Positions 24,014 to 34,443 of a DNA stretch of 64,000 nucleotides are shown in pieces (the stretch's first letter is position 1; each line of letters begins with the position of its first letter). The notes under the pieces are model-generated. The model saw only the letters and a program-made list of their open reading frames with translations. It was not told the DNA's origin and did not search any database. Source of the stretch: Hesseltinella vesiculosa. Its lineage: Eukaryota > Mucoromycota > Mucoromycetes > Mucorales > Cunninghamellaceae. Location of the stretch: assembly GCA_002104935.1 (NCBI GenBank), contig MCGT01000005.1, positions 868,001-932,000 on the forward strand, given 5' to 3'. Both the position numbers and the translations under genes were made by a program.

Positions 24014-24661
24014 CAATGACCAAGGGCAATGGGGTGAGGCAAAAGAGACAGACACGATAAAAGAATGTTTTTAAAAATGGAAGTCAAAAAAAAAGTTTGA
24101 AAAAAAAAAAAGAGCAGAGTGAAAGAAGAGTGTTTTGAAAAAAGGGGGGAAACAAAGAGAATAAAAGAAAGAAGGTTTTCCTAAGAGGGCTATCTTTTCT
24201 TTTCTTTTCAGCAGGAGGACAAAATAAAAGTGAAATTTCCTTTTTTGGTCTATCTGCGTTTTGTTGTTTTTGTGGGCAGACAAACCCAGTGCTCAATTGA
24301 GACCCAATCACCGAGCTCCATCTTCGTTCCATTGCCGTAAGGAGCATTGAAGGCAGAAAACCTAAAAAAGGGTTGGACTGTCTCAAATGGTGTCACATGG
24401 TCAACTTTCATGATCAAAAAAAAAAAAAAAAAAAAAAAAAACTTCCAATATCATCCCATCTTCCCCTTTTACATTTCATGCCACGTGGGTCACTATTTTT
24501 GACGATGATGGCCAAAAAAAAAAAAGGAATCCATTGGTAGATCTTCGTCCCTGCTTTTTTTAATGATATATACAAAAGAAGGGGATAACAGCATAGAAAT
24601 GTGGGGGAAGCTAAAAAAAAAAGGGGGAAGCCTTGTGGGAGCAATAAGGAGACGAATAAAT
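24014..24661. other. Intergenic, homopolymer-rich
   Basis: Upstream region of the GATA factor and 3' flank of SGF73. Contains an A run of about 24 (24417-24440) and several shorter A runs. No gene recognised. Confidence 0.6.
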
Positions 24662-26442
24662 TTAGCGCATGGAAAAGCCGCTGGCAATGGAGGAGGAGGG
24701 ACTGGTGGGAGACATGGTATCGACGTTGAAGATGGGCGTTGGGGTGTAACCGACAGGGACGTTGGTATGAGGAGGAAAGCTGGGCTGAACGGTCGGGTAG
24801 GTGGGTGCAGAGGTGGCAGGGGCCGACTGTACACTGTCTTTGGGGGTGATGGCTTCCAACAAAATGTCATGCAATCGGTAGGTCTGACGCTGACGCTTGA
24901 CATGATAAAAAGGGCGCTGCGCAAGTGGGACTGGATGGTTGGACCGCAACGCAAGCATCACTTGCTCGATCTCTTCGTCCGAGTCAAAGTAGTCTTCGGT
25001 GGGCGTGGTGCTGGCTGTCGGGGTATGGCTGGCACTGGAGCTGGGCAGGCCCTTTTTCAACTTTAAGCCTTGTTTGGTGGTGGGGGTGGTTGGATGGGTC
25101 ATGACGGTGGGGGCACCGCTGACATTCGCTAAGGTGGGAAGCAGTGTGAGATGAGGCAGAGAGTCGCTGGTCTTGCGCTTACTCTGAGGCCGACCAATGG
25201 CTTTCTTTTGATAGGCATTGAGCAACATGTCATAAGGGTGGGAGCGGCCAGCCACGGCTCGCTTGGCACCCATGGAATGGCTCTTACAAGTCAGTGATCG
25301 AGTACAGGGTGTGGTATTGGGAGGTTGAATAACGCCACATTGCTTGTCCAAATCCAGTGGAGCTAGATGAAGAAAAAGAGTTGAGGCTAGAACAACAAAA
25401 AATAGCCATCTCACCTTTTTGCTTGGCACCTTTTTTGGTTTTTTCCTTCTTGCCCTTCTTCTGTAGCTTATCAGCGGGTCGCTTGACTTCTTCTTGTTTG
25501 ATGTCCATCCTCTTCTTCTTCCTGTCTCTGGCCTTGGAGCCCATATCATCGTCAAAGTCTTCATTGTCAGAGAAGAAGTTTTCGGGCGTGGCCTTTTTCG
25601 CGGTGCCTTGTTTGCGGATCTTGTCCTTGTCTTGGACACATGCATCTGTAGAGAGTGTCAGGCGCCGTTTCCTCTTTGTTCGCGCCGTCTTACCCAGATG
25701 TTCCTTGAAGTTGGTAGCCATGACAGGTCGTTTGCAATGATTGCACTTGACCAGCAACGACTCATCCTCCATGGGCATATTGCCAAACGTCTTGAGGTCG
25801 CGGACACTCAATTTCGTGACGTTGGAGTTGTTATCGTCATCGCTGTCGTCCACTAGCACCATGGCTGTTAGCTTTTTTATCATTATTATTATTATTCTCT
25901 CAGATCTTACCATCCGAAGGGTCCAAGGCCAGGTTCACCGAACTCCAGCTGCTTCCAGCAGCCTGCTGCAAAGCATTCGACTCGGATTGCAGGAGTGGAT
26001 GGTCGGGTTTGATGCTGACCTGCTGCCAGCTGTTGGCATCTTGAAAGACGGACAGCATGCCAGGTGTGACATTTTTGGTCCAAGATTTATCTTGGGATGG
26101 GTTGCCGCCAAGCAATGGTTTGGACAGATTTGTAATGTCTAGCAGACGAGAGTAGAGCCAATCAAAAAAAAGTGAGTCGTTTGTCTTTGCTTGGAAGCTC
26201 CTAAGGTCACCATTATCGCCTCTGCCAAAACACTCTCGCCCTAAAGGACCGCTCTTTTTTCATAGCGTACCTGTTTGCAATCTATCAATCTTGATGGCAT
26301 TTTGCTTGACGACTGCTTGCTGATCTTCCGTCAATGCCTCTAGTTCAAGAAAACATCATCAACCTATGGATCATGCGACAATCGTTCACGCGCAGCTCTT
26401 CTTCGCATTACCTTGCTTTCTTGAAGAGCCATTGCTAGACAT
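24662..26442 (-). CDS. SGF73: SAGA subunit SGF73 / ataxin-7 homologue
   Basis: Component that anchors the histone H2B deubiquitinase module to the SAGA coactivator complex. Start ATG 26442 (MSSNGSSRKQ). An N-terminal Cys/His site reads CNHCKRPVMATNFKEHL, matching the ataxin-7 zinc finger that docks the deubiquitinase. A basic Lys-rich region follows (KKKRMDIKQEEVKRPADK). The SCA7 domain is clear: LDLDKQCGVIQPPN, then CTRSLTCKSHSMGAKRAV and GRSHPYDMLL. A Pro/Ser-rich tail with ALRSNHPVPLAQRPFY ends at 24662. Introns separate the finger, linker and SCA7 parts. Length and domain order fit fungal SGF73. Confidence 0.92.
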
Positions 26443-26627
26443 TTTTCAAGCTACAAGAAACCCCAGACTAAATAAAAAATAATACTGTAAAAGAAGTGGA
26501 AAAAACAGCGCTCAGCACTCAAGCTCTGACTGTCATTGTCGACGTGGTCATCTCTCTGCTCATTTCCATCTGCGCCTCTCATTGGTCAAGAGGAACAGCA
26601 GGCAAAAGATCATTTCAGATTTTTATT

Positions 26628-28525
26628 TTATAGCACAGAGGGTTGGTTTTCATTCTTGTCCACATTGCGCCAAGAGTTATTCATCACCCCTCGGTAGTTC
26701 CATACTGGGTATTCTTGTTGGATGTTACCAGACGTGTCCACTGAAAAAAAAAGCGGATCAGTCAACCTGTTTTGGATAGTCATGCCTTACCAGCGCGACA
26801 CACAATGCGTTTGTTTCGGTGGGTATGAATAGATGCTGTCCAAAGACACCAAGACCAAACGTTGGTTGTATGGGTGTCCATTTGAGGCTGGAATAAGTCG
26901 GCCTCGACCCAGGTCTTGCCGTCATCGCCAGACACGTCTATGTTGGCAACCAAAAAAAAAAAAAAAAAATCAATATTGAGACAGTCTGGGGAGGGCAAGT
27001 CAACTCACCCACTCGCTGAATGCCACGGCCACCGCCTACAAGGCAAAATGAGAGGGTTAAACCGAGGGAATCCTCGCTGTCTTGGTCTACCTGAAAGAGC
27101 ATAGCCTTTCACCAGCCGCTTGCCAGGCTGGCTACCCGTTTCTAACACGCCATCTACAGGTTCACACACGTAAGACTGCACATTGAATTCGCCAATGGAT
27201 GGCACCTTGCACCAGTAATCATTGGCCTGCTGTTCACAATCCACCTGAACAATAGCGAGAGAGGAGGGTTAATAGCCAAAAGTGTCAACAGGTGAAGGTT
27301 TACATGGGCGGGTAAAATCTTGTAGTCTTTTCTTTGAAAATAAGAGCGTGATTCTTCGTCTTGGATAACAATGGATTTCAGGAACTTGACAGATCGTGCA
27401 CCGATATAGCCTAATAAGAAAATAAAAATCAGAGGTTTGATGCACAAACACGTAAAATAAATTAACAGTTTTTTTTTTTTTTTTTTACCTGGTACGACCA
27501 CGCGGATAGGAGCGCCATGGTCCCTGGTTAATGGCACATCGTTCATTTCATAAGCCAAAAGCACATCGCCAAATTCATCCCTATAAAACAAAAGCCGATG
27601 ATTAACCATTCACTGTGTCGTCACCGAGACTTACAATGCTTTGGTAAGAGGAATGGAAGACCCATAACAAGTATCTTCTTCGCACTGGATCACAATAATA
27701 AAAAAAGGAACCATGAGATTTCTGTATCTTGGTTTGTGCAACCAGCCTGGGATTTCCCAGGACGACAGTCTGAAAGGTGGTGCCTGATGACGTCTTATTA
27801 CCTCTTCCACCGATTCAAAGGCAACATGGAGCTTTCCAAGATCGTGGATTTGACAATTCAAGCCGATGGATTCCAACACATCCTTCAAACGACATCCGCT
27901 GTATTTTGCATTGGCCACAGCCCCTGGTCCCCAAATCACCTGGTTTGAAACATGTAAGCCCATGACCACATCCAAACTGGACACTTACCCCTTTGGTATG
28001 CTTGACACGGTGTAAACCATCACGGCGATTGCCCTAGGAAGACGGGCGAAATAGGGATGAGTCGATGCGAAACAAACCAGGATCGTTTGCTTACAGCACA
28101 CTGATTTCGACACCAACCACAATAACAACAACAACAAAAAAAAGGAGTCAGTTTCCATGCTTGTTTTTCCCACCCGCCTCGCCCATTCTCCCTTTTTCTT
28201 CTGCTGCCATCAAGCGCTTCGCTGCTGGCCGATTTACCTGTAGAGCCATGACAACCGATTTCTTTGCAAAATCTTGCTTCAATTGCTGGACAGTAAAGGA
28301 GGCAGGTGCTTGGATACCAATGCCAGAGATGGCAATGACATGTTTGTCATCGAGCTCTGGGAGAGGGCCATGCGATCGGCAAAAGAAATACGGCAATGGC
28401 GTAATATAATTCTTAACGAGATCAGATGGCTGAGGCTCGGCATTGAAGGGAGCATCTTTCCGAATGACAAGAGCAAAGTCATCGCGGCATGGATCACAGG
28501 TGTAGTCAAGCTGCTTCTTAGCCAT
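26628..28525 (-). CDS. SUOX: Sulfite oxidase (molybdenum cofactor enzyme)
   Basis: Oxidises sulfite to sulfate using molybdenum cofactor. The protein begins at ATG 28525 with the Mo-domain (APFNAEP, then [17 protein letters not shown], close to plant-type enzymes); no cytochrome b5 domain and no obvious targeting peptide are seen. The catalytic motif CAGNRR is assembled from three exons: ...VVMALQ, then a 6-nt exon TGTGCT (Cys-Ala, 28095-28100), then [15 protein letters not shown]. Other motifs: [36 protein letters not shown], the dimerisation part [19 protein letters not shown] and a C-terminal [11 protein letters not shown]. The last residues (PSVL) are not a good peroxisomal signal, unlike plant sulfite oxidase. 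Stop TAA 26628-26630. At least nine introns. Confidence 0.92.
28095..28100 (-). other. SUOX: 6-nt microexon encoding catalytic Cys-Ala
   Basis: Bases TGTGCT on the minus strand lie between an ATCAG acceptor and a GTAAGC donor. Inserted between MALQ and GNRR (both phase 0) they restore the invariant CAGNRR motif. No other AG in the preceding T/G-rich stretch gives an alternative longer exon. Confidence 0.75.
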
Positions 28526-29934
28526 GATAACTTATGAAATATAAAATAAATAAAGAACAGGCAAGAAAGCGAACAGGAAAAAAAGGAGTTCTTTTTAAAA
28601 AGGGCATCATGCGGATGCGATTGACGCTCCGAAGTCTGAGCATGTTCTTTTTTTCCCAGGCCTTCCTATTGGTCCTGCCTCTGTCTGTTGGCATTGTCTC
28701 GTACCTTGCAGATCCACGGCTTCCTCCCTTCTCAGCACAGAGTCGTCATCCCTCGGGCTGCTGCAGCTGTTTGGTCGGTCAGTGCCTGTTTGGTTCTGGT
28801 TTCCTTTCATGATGATGGTTCATACGGAGCCGGAGGAGCCACTAGGCAAATGCTGCCCAAGCCATGCAAAAGGATCGGAAGAAACAAATTTGGCCGAACG
28901 GACGTGAACGCGCGGTTTCAATCAAGCAATTGGGTTGGACAAAGAATCAGGGCATGCGCTTGCCCATTGAGATTTAAATGAGCCATTTTTTGCTGGAAAT
29001 GGTAAGCACGTCCCATTCAACGTTTAACCAAGTGACAGCTAGGCCATCGACTGACCGAAAAGCATGGCTTGATACGGCAATAATAAACAGGCACTCATTC
29101 GCCTCTGGGCCAGTAAGGTGGCACACCAGAAAACCCTAGTGTCTCAAAAAGTTAATTGAGTTTATGGTTCTGTCCACTCTTTTCTCAGAAAAGCAATTTA
29201 TGCTTAATGTTTTTGAGATGGCCCATTGGTGGCGGAGAGCCTGTCGACTGTCTTGCAATGGAGAAGGTTCCTTTTACCAGGCTTACCGCTCATCTTGAGC
29301 TTGCTGCCTTTGAAGTTTTGAGTCAATCTGCTGGGATTGGATGTGAGCGTGGGGCTTCGTGCCTTGGTCCACAGAGCCATGGCGAAGCTGCCCAAGGCTA
29401 TTGACCACTCTCACTATTTATTCGCTGTGAAAATGCTTGCAACCATCGTCCTTATCTATACGCTAGCTGTATGCAAATTTTGGAATGGTTTGGTATTCAC
29501 TGATTTTTTCTTCCTCGGTTTATCGCCTGAATTTGACCTTAGTTGCCATTCTGAAAAAAAAAAAAAGAAAGAAAAGAAAAGTAATAACCGCAATGAATTT
29601 GGATCGCCTAGCTCACAAGACGAGCATTCACTTTAGTTATTTCTTCACTGCTTGTATAAGATAAGTAGTTCAATGGCACAGGTTTCCTGGTCGTTGGCAG
29701 ACAAAAAGTCGCAGACGGAGCAGACTTTTTTTTAAAAAACCGACGCTCTTTCTCTTTGTTTTTTTTAAAAAAAAATGTCCAACCACAAGATGCCTGAACG
29801 CCATGCTTTTACACTATTTGATACCATCATTGACACGATACGAGGGACAAGAAAATGTAAATGATGCTACTCAAAAAAAAAAATAACAAATAACGAAAAC
29901 GCCATCTGGCATCTCAACGGCTTCCAACTTTGTG
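28526..29934. other. Intergenic, no convincing gene
   Basis: About 1.4 kb upstream of both the sulfite oxidase gene and the SWS1 gene (divergent pair). Several short open frames are present but none has a domain or splice support. The region ends in A/T runs (29729-29775, 29872-29882). Confidence 0.5.
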
Positions 29935-30418
29935 ATGTTTGCAGTGACAGAAGATCAGGTACGGGTATTGCACGAGTTACTGGGAACACTGATCCTCGAT
30001 GCACTCAACTTTTTGGATAATGAAGCAGGTAGGTCTACATGATGGAGCCTGGAAAATGGAACCCGACTGACACTTCAATTTGAACGCCTTCAAAAAGTGA
30101 TCCGCCATCAGTGTGGGCCAGAAGCCAAGCGAATAGCCTACAGCATTGCTGATGGTGAAAGGACTGTCCTGTGTTTTATCTATCCTCGTTACTGCTCGTG
30201 CGATTCCTTTGTCAGCAAGACGCTCTGTCAACGATCTGAACTGATGGTAAAAACGAACCTGTGGCTTCGGGTTTTTTTCTTCTTACCTATCGTTTGCCCA
30301 GTGCTGTCATGTATTAGCCGCGATTTTGTATGATGCTCTGGATCATAACCAACCCAAAAGGATCTGGGACGAGGATTCCTTTGGTGAACTTCTGTTTGAC
30401 TGGACCGTGCCTGCATAG
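29935..30418 (+). CDS. SWS1: SWIM zinc-finger protein SWS1/ZSWIM7-like
   Basis: Shu-complex-type recombination factor; SWS1/ZSWIM7 binds RAD51 paralogues and supports homologous recombination. Three exons: ATG 29935 to GAAGCAG at about 30029 (MFAVTEDQVRVLHELLG), then from about 30097 (IRHQCGPEAKRIAYSIADG), then from 30301. The SWIM motif CXCXnCXH is complete: YCSCDSFVSKTLCQRSELM-CCH, with the final Cys-X-His created across the second intron. The rest reads VLAAILYDALDH. About 115 residues, near the size of ZSWIM7. Stop TAG 30416-30418. Confidence 0.85.
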
Positions 30419-30630
30419 ATCAACCTCCATGCGTGCCCGAGGGATTCATTGGCTCAAGAATCAAGGTTTTGGTGTCACTGTTGTGCAATGTGCCGTGTTA
30501 CAAAGACTGATATTCCTCAACTTCGCTTACCTTAAATTGCTTGTCCTATTTTCTTTTTTTTCCCCCTTGTCAATCGTTTTTCCTCTTTCTATCAACCGTC
30601 TTATCACTTTTAGTTTCCCCCCTCTCGTAT

Positions 30631-32292
30631 ATGCCTCATCTATTGGACGAACAGGCTGGCAGTTTCGCCTCTAGAAAGGTTCGGATGAGCACGACCAGCT
30701 CGGTTTCCACAGGGTGAGGACGAGAAGAAAGAAGAAAAAGGGCAAGGCTGACGTCTTTTTTAGGACCCTCGAACGACCTGAATCTCCCACGTTGCCCAGC
30801 GACATCAGCTCGTTTATTTCCAAAAGCCTACCTCACCAGCTACCACCTGTTGCCGAAGTACCAGTATTCGTGGAGCAGCCGACCCCTAAACCCAGCAGAT
30901 CCTCCTCGTCTAGAAATGTCAAGAAGAGTCGATCTCATTCAGGTAATCGAGGACCGTGTGCTTCATAAAGCGCAAAACGTAGACCTGACGTGGTGTCTCC
31001 CTCTATCTAGAAGCGCAGATGCCCAGCCCACCTGTAAAAGCACCCATTGCAGAAAAAGAACCGGAGCGGCATGTGCGCAACAATGAGGTTTGGCGAGAAG
31101 ATTACACGAGCTATCAGCCTCCAGCCCCTGCATCTGGCATGTATTGGTCGCGGTATAAAAAAGCAATGCCGCATGCTCTTCGAGGCCACTCCGTTAATTT
31201 AGTTGGTGATCAGCTCTATGTCTTTGGCGGTGCCAATCAAAAGACTTATTACAACAAGCTGTACATCATGGATATGGGTAAGCATAAAGAGCAGTGAGTC
31301 ATTGTGCCTTAACATCCTTTTTTTTTTTTACGCTAGACACTTTGACCTGGCGCCAACCCAACACCCTGGGCCCATCCCCGTCTCCCTGCCGAGGCCATTC
31401 CACTAATGTGATTGAATGCCAAGTGGGCAGCCGCAAATCCGCTCACCTCATTGTCTTTGGCGGCGGCAACGGGCCTCACTATTTCAACGATATCTACACC
31501 TTGAACTGTGGTATGACTGGACAAAAAAAAACGCGAGGGAAGTCTGATGTAGTTTATTCTCTCCTTCAATAGACACGCTGACATGGAGCCAACCCAGAGT
31601 CAAAGGCAGAGTCTGTTCACCTAGACGAGCGCATGTGACCTGTGTATGGAGGAAGAAGATTGTGGTGGTCGGTGGTGGCGACGGCGATCGGCCGTTGGCG
31701 GATGTGCATATGCTGGACATTGCCAACCCAGAAGAAGTGACCTGGGCCACTCTGGCACCTACCGGGGATGCGCCTGTGGCCCGTGGTTATCATACTGGCA
31801 ACCTTGTCGGACACCGGCTTGTCGTGTTTGGTGGTAGTGATGGCATGGAATGCTTCAGCGATTTGTATGTGCTTGACCTGGAAAAATGCCACTGGACGGC
31901 TGTGTCCCTGTCACAAAGCATCCCTCGGTTTGCTCACACTGCCACCCAGGTTGGCTCCTATCTATTTATTGTGGGCGGACACAATGGAGGCGTCTATTCC
32001 AGCGACGTGCTTGTGTTGAATCTAGGTAACCCATCCCCATTTGACAATCGCGTGTGCTGAAGCCTCTTTTTAAACAGTGACAATGGCCTGGGAAAGCAGG
32101 AAGATCTATGGTGCTGTGCCTCCAGCCAGAGGTTATCACTCTGCTGTTTTATACGATTCACGTCTGTATGTCCTTGGTGGCTACGATGGCCGAAGAGTGT
32201 ACGACGATTTGGTCATGCTGGAGCTGTCATCCTGCGCCTATCTCCCACAAATCACCAACTTTGACATTGACCTTTCCGAATTGCAAGAATAA
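30631..32292 (+). CDS. Kelch-repeat beta-propeller protein
   Basis: Kelch-propeller protein, probably a scaffold. Start ATG 30631 (MPHLLDEQAGSFASRKVRM). The N terminus is disordered and rich in Ser/Pro, with basic patches. The propeller begins near 31140 (MYWSRYKKAMPHALRGHS). Repeats show paired glycines: YVFGGANQ, IVFGGGNG, VVVGGGDGD, VVFGGSDG, FIVGGHNGG and YVLGGYDG, so six blades. Introns at 30713-30762, 30944-31011, 31277-31336, 31512-31572 and 32025-32077. The coding part ends soon after the last blade (FDIDLSELQE), with no coiled coil as in Tea1 and no BTB domain. Stop 32290-32292. Family sure, partner unknown. Confidence 0.82.
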
Positions 32293-32441
32293 ACAAGGGT
32301 TGCTTTTTATTCTATGCTGCAGTGAAGCCCGACAAGCGGTTGAGAAATGTTTGCTGATGCACGACAAAAGAAGGCGACAAAACAACAAAATACATAGGCA
32401 AAGCCATGGTGGTATCGTCGATTAATAAATAAGGATGGCCA

Positions 32442-32660
32442 TTATGCTTCCTCGTCTTCGTCTTCATTGTCGTTGTACCCGATGGTGGTATTGTCCATGG
32501 ACTCGTTGTTTTCTTTCATGACGCTGGTCAAGTACTGATTCAGCTGAGCCTGCAGATCGGTCACACCTTGGATGAGCTGGGGCATGGAAGTACCTTGAAC
32601 GCTGGCTGTAAACAACTGGGATTGTTGATGGCTTTGATACGAGGCTTTCAGGGTGGACAT
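32442..32660 (-). CDS. GON7-like KEOPS subunit (candidate)
   Basis: Single-exon protein of 72 residues, ATG 32660, stop at 32442. A helical middle part reads MPQLIQGVTDLQAQLNQYLTSVM and the C terminus is very acidic (DNEDEDEEA). This size, the LQ..LN.YLT helix and the acidic end resemble the fungal GON7 subunit of the KEOPS/EKC complex, which makes tRNA t6A. The similarity is weak and from memory of the family pattern only. It lies head to head with the mitochondrial SSB gene, 170 bp apart, an arrangement that supports it being a real gene. Confidence 0.55.
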   Translation of the reverse strand: MSTLKASYQSHQQSQLFTASVQGTSMPQLIQGVTDLQAQLNQYLTSVMKENNESMDNTTIGYNDNEDEDEEA

Positions 32661-32830
32661 TACAAAAAAAGAAATAGGAGGATGACGAGAACGAAGAGAA
32701 AAAAAAAAACAAGGCTGGACCAAATTTGGGAACAAAGAAAATGGGTTGCACGAAAGCATGACAACCATGAATTTTTTTTTTTTTGAGCTTTCTTTCTTTT
32801 TCATTCACTTCAACTTTTTTTTTGATAATC

Positions 32831-33576
32831 ATGCCTGTCCAATTGTTGCGTTTGACATCTCGCCCTTTAGCTCGTGTAAGTGGATGCCATCACTTATGAT
32901 CTGGACTGCCCAAAGATGCTTACTTTTTTTTTTTTTTTCGTTTTTCTAGTCTTTCTCGTCGACCTCCACTCGTGCTACACGTAATTCTATCCCTGACTTT
33001 ACTTGGATTGAACCAATGGCTCATTTAATTCTTCATCATTCATAGTCAACAAGATCCAATTGATTGGTCGTGTGGGTGCTGATCCTACTGTGACTGAATT
33101 AGGTGATCGCAGCGTTGTCAACTACACCGTCGCCACCTCTGAAACCCACTCTGATAAAGAAGGTACTTATCTCCTCCAAGAACCAATGACACTCATCATT
33201 TTCTTACTTTGGCTAGGCAACTTGGTCAAGAAGACCCAATGGCATCGTATTGTTTCTTGGAACTCTGCTAGCTGGCTCCCTGAGCGTATCAAGAAGGGGT
33301 ACGATACGGATTGAAAACCAGAAAAAGACTCACGTTTTCTTCTTGTTTTATTAGTGACCTCGTCTATGTCGAAGGTCAACTTCGATACAGCGATTACACC
33401 GATAAGGAAGGGGTCCAACGAACCAAGGCTGATATCTACCAAAGTAAGTTGACCACGCCAGCACACGAAAAAAATAGGGGGGGGGTTGCCGAGAAATGAA
33501 TATTGACTTTTTTGTGTTAGGCAACTGCAGATTGTTGGCTCACTCCCAAGCTTACCATAACCAAGAAAACGAGTAA
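32831..33576 (+). CDS. RIM1: Mitochondrial single-stranded DNA-binding protein
   Basis: Bacterial-type SSB acting in mitochondrial DNA maintenance. The start ATG 32831 gives a presequence rich in Arg/Ser (MPVQLLRLTSRPLARSFSST), which fits mitochondrial import. The OB-fold starts with NKIQLIGRVGADPTVTEL, then YTVATSE, WHRIVSWN, LVYVEGQLRYSDYTDKEGVQRTK and a short tail. Introns at 32876-32949, 32981-33044, 33163-33217, 33299-33355 and 33444-33520 are in frame. Stop TAA 33574-33576. About 135 residues, the typical size for Rim1/mtSSB. Confidence 0.93.
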
Positions 33577-33794
33577 ACGTTTGAAATGATGCGTGTATTC
33601 AACATTAATAAACCTTCCAATTTGTGCAAAAGCCCGAGACGTGTTGGATGAAAAAGAGTTCCAAGTGTACTGAGCGCGTATCCGGTCACAAAAAAAAAAT
33701 TTATTCGCCTTGGTGGTGCGGTGGTCCAAAACGAACCGTTTATAAAGTGAAGCCGCCTGGCTTCTTTTTATTTCTTCTTTTTTTTTGCTCTATT

Positions 33795-33865
33795 GGCATC
33801 CATCCATCTAATGTGTTTTGGTATCCATCCATCTAATGTGTTTTGGTATCCATCCATCCATCCGG
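33795..33865. repeat. 25-bp tandem repeat
   Basis: Unit GGTATCCATCCATCTAATG followed by TGTTTT, two nearly perfect copies (33795-33819 with one change, 33820-33844) plus a partial third that extends into CATC repeats. Lies immediately before the possible start codon at 33871. Confidence 0.9.
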
Positions 33866-33870
33866 ATATA

Positions 33871-34157
33871 ATGGCTATCAACGTAAGTGTTTTATCAATT
33901 CCCTCCTCCCATCCCTGGTAAAGTAGAGGCTGGACAAGGTGACGGTGATGATAATTATCCCAATACCTATAGCATCTTTTTGGGGGTCCGTTTTGGAAAC
34001 CCAGGTGTAGTGTTAGTGTATCATATTTGAAGTCATAGTTACACTGAGTCATTTTGTCCTATTCCTCTACTTTCCAAACCCTTTGAAAGTTGAAAAAGAA
34101 TGGAATCTGATCTTTTTTCTCTCACAGGCACAGGCAGCTCTTGGATTGGCCATTTGA
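33871..34157 (+). CDS. Possible intron-rich microprotein with one membrane segment
   Basis: Weak candidate. ATG GCT ATC AAC is followed by a perfect GTAAGT donor (33883). An exon after GTAAAGTAG (about 33929) reads RLDKVTVMIIIIPIPIAS and ends at a GTGTAG donor (about 34004). A last exon after CTCACAG reads AQAALGLAI, stop TGA 34155-34157. All joins are phase 0, giving about 40 residues with a strongly hydrophobic core. I recognise no family. It could be chance; the donor quality and the consistent frame are the only support. Confidence 0.3.
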
Positions 34158-34443
34158 CCTTTTTAAAATAAAAAAAAACCTTGTTAAAGAAAAGCGACTA
34201 ATTTAATGAACATCGTACTAAAGAGAGAAAGGAGGCCATAAGGAATCGAGTTTGGATAGGGTCATCCCTTCCCTTCTGTGCTTTGCAACGAGTGCCAGGA
34301 CGGCGATTTTGAAATTCTCATCAACTGGGTATTGCAAGGATTTGCATTCATGCACCTTTTTTTTTTATTTTTTTTCCACTTTTGACACCGTGAACAAACC
34401 AATCAGGATGTAAGTGCCCTACCCTATTTTTTGCAGTAAAAAA

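Larger units (their letters stand above)
33577..34443. other. Intergenic with tandem repeat and possible microgene
   Basis: Holds the 25-bp repeat at 33795 and the weak microgene candidate at 33871 (listed separately). The remainder, up to the stop of the Red1-type gene, shows nothing recognisable. Confidence 0.5.
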
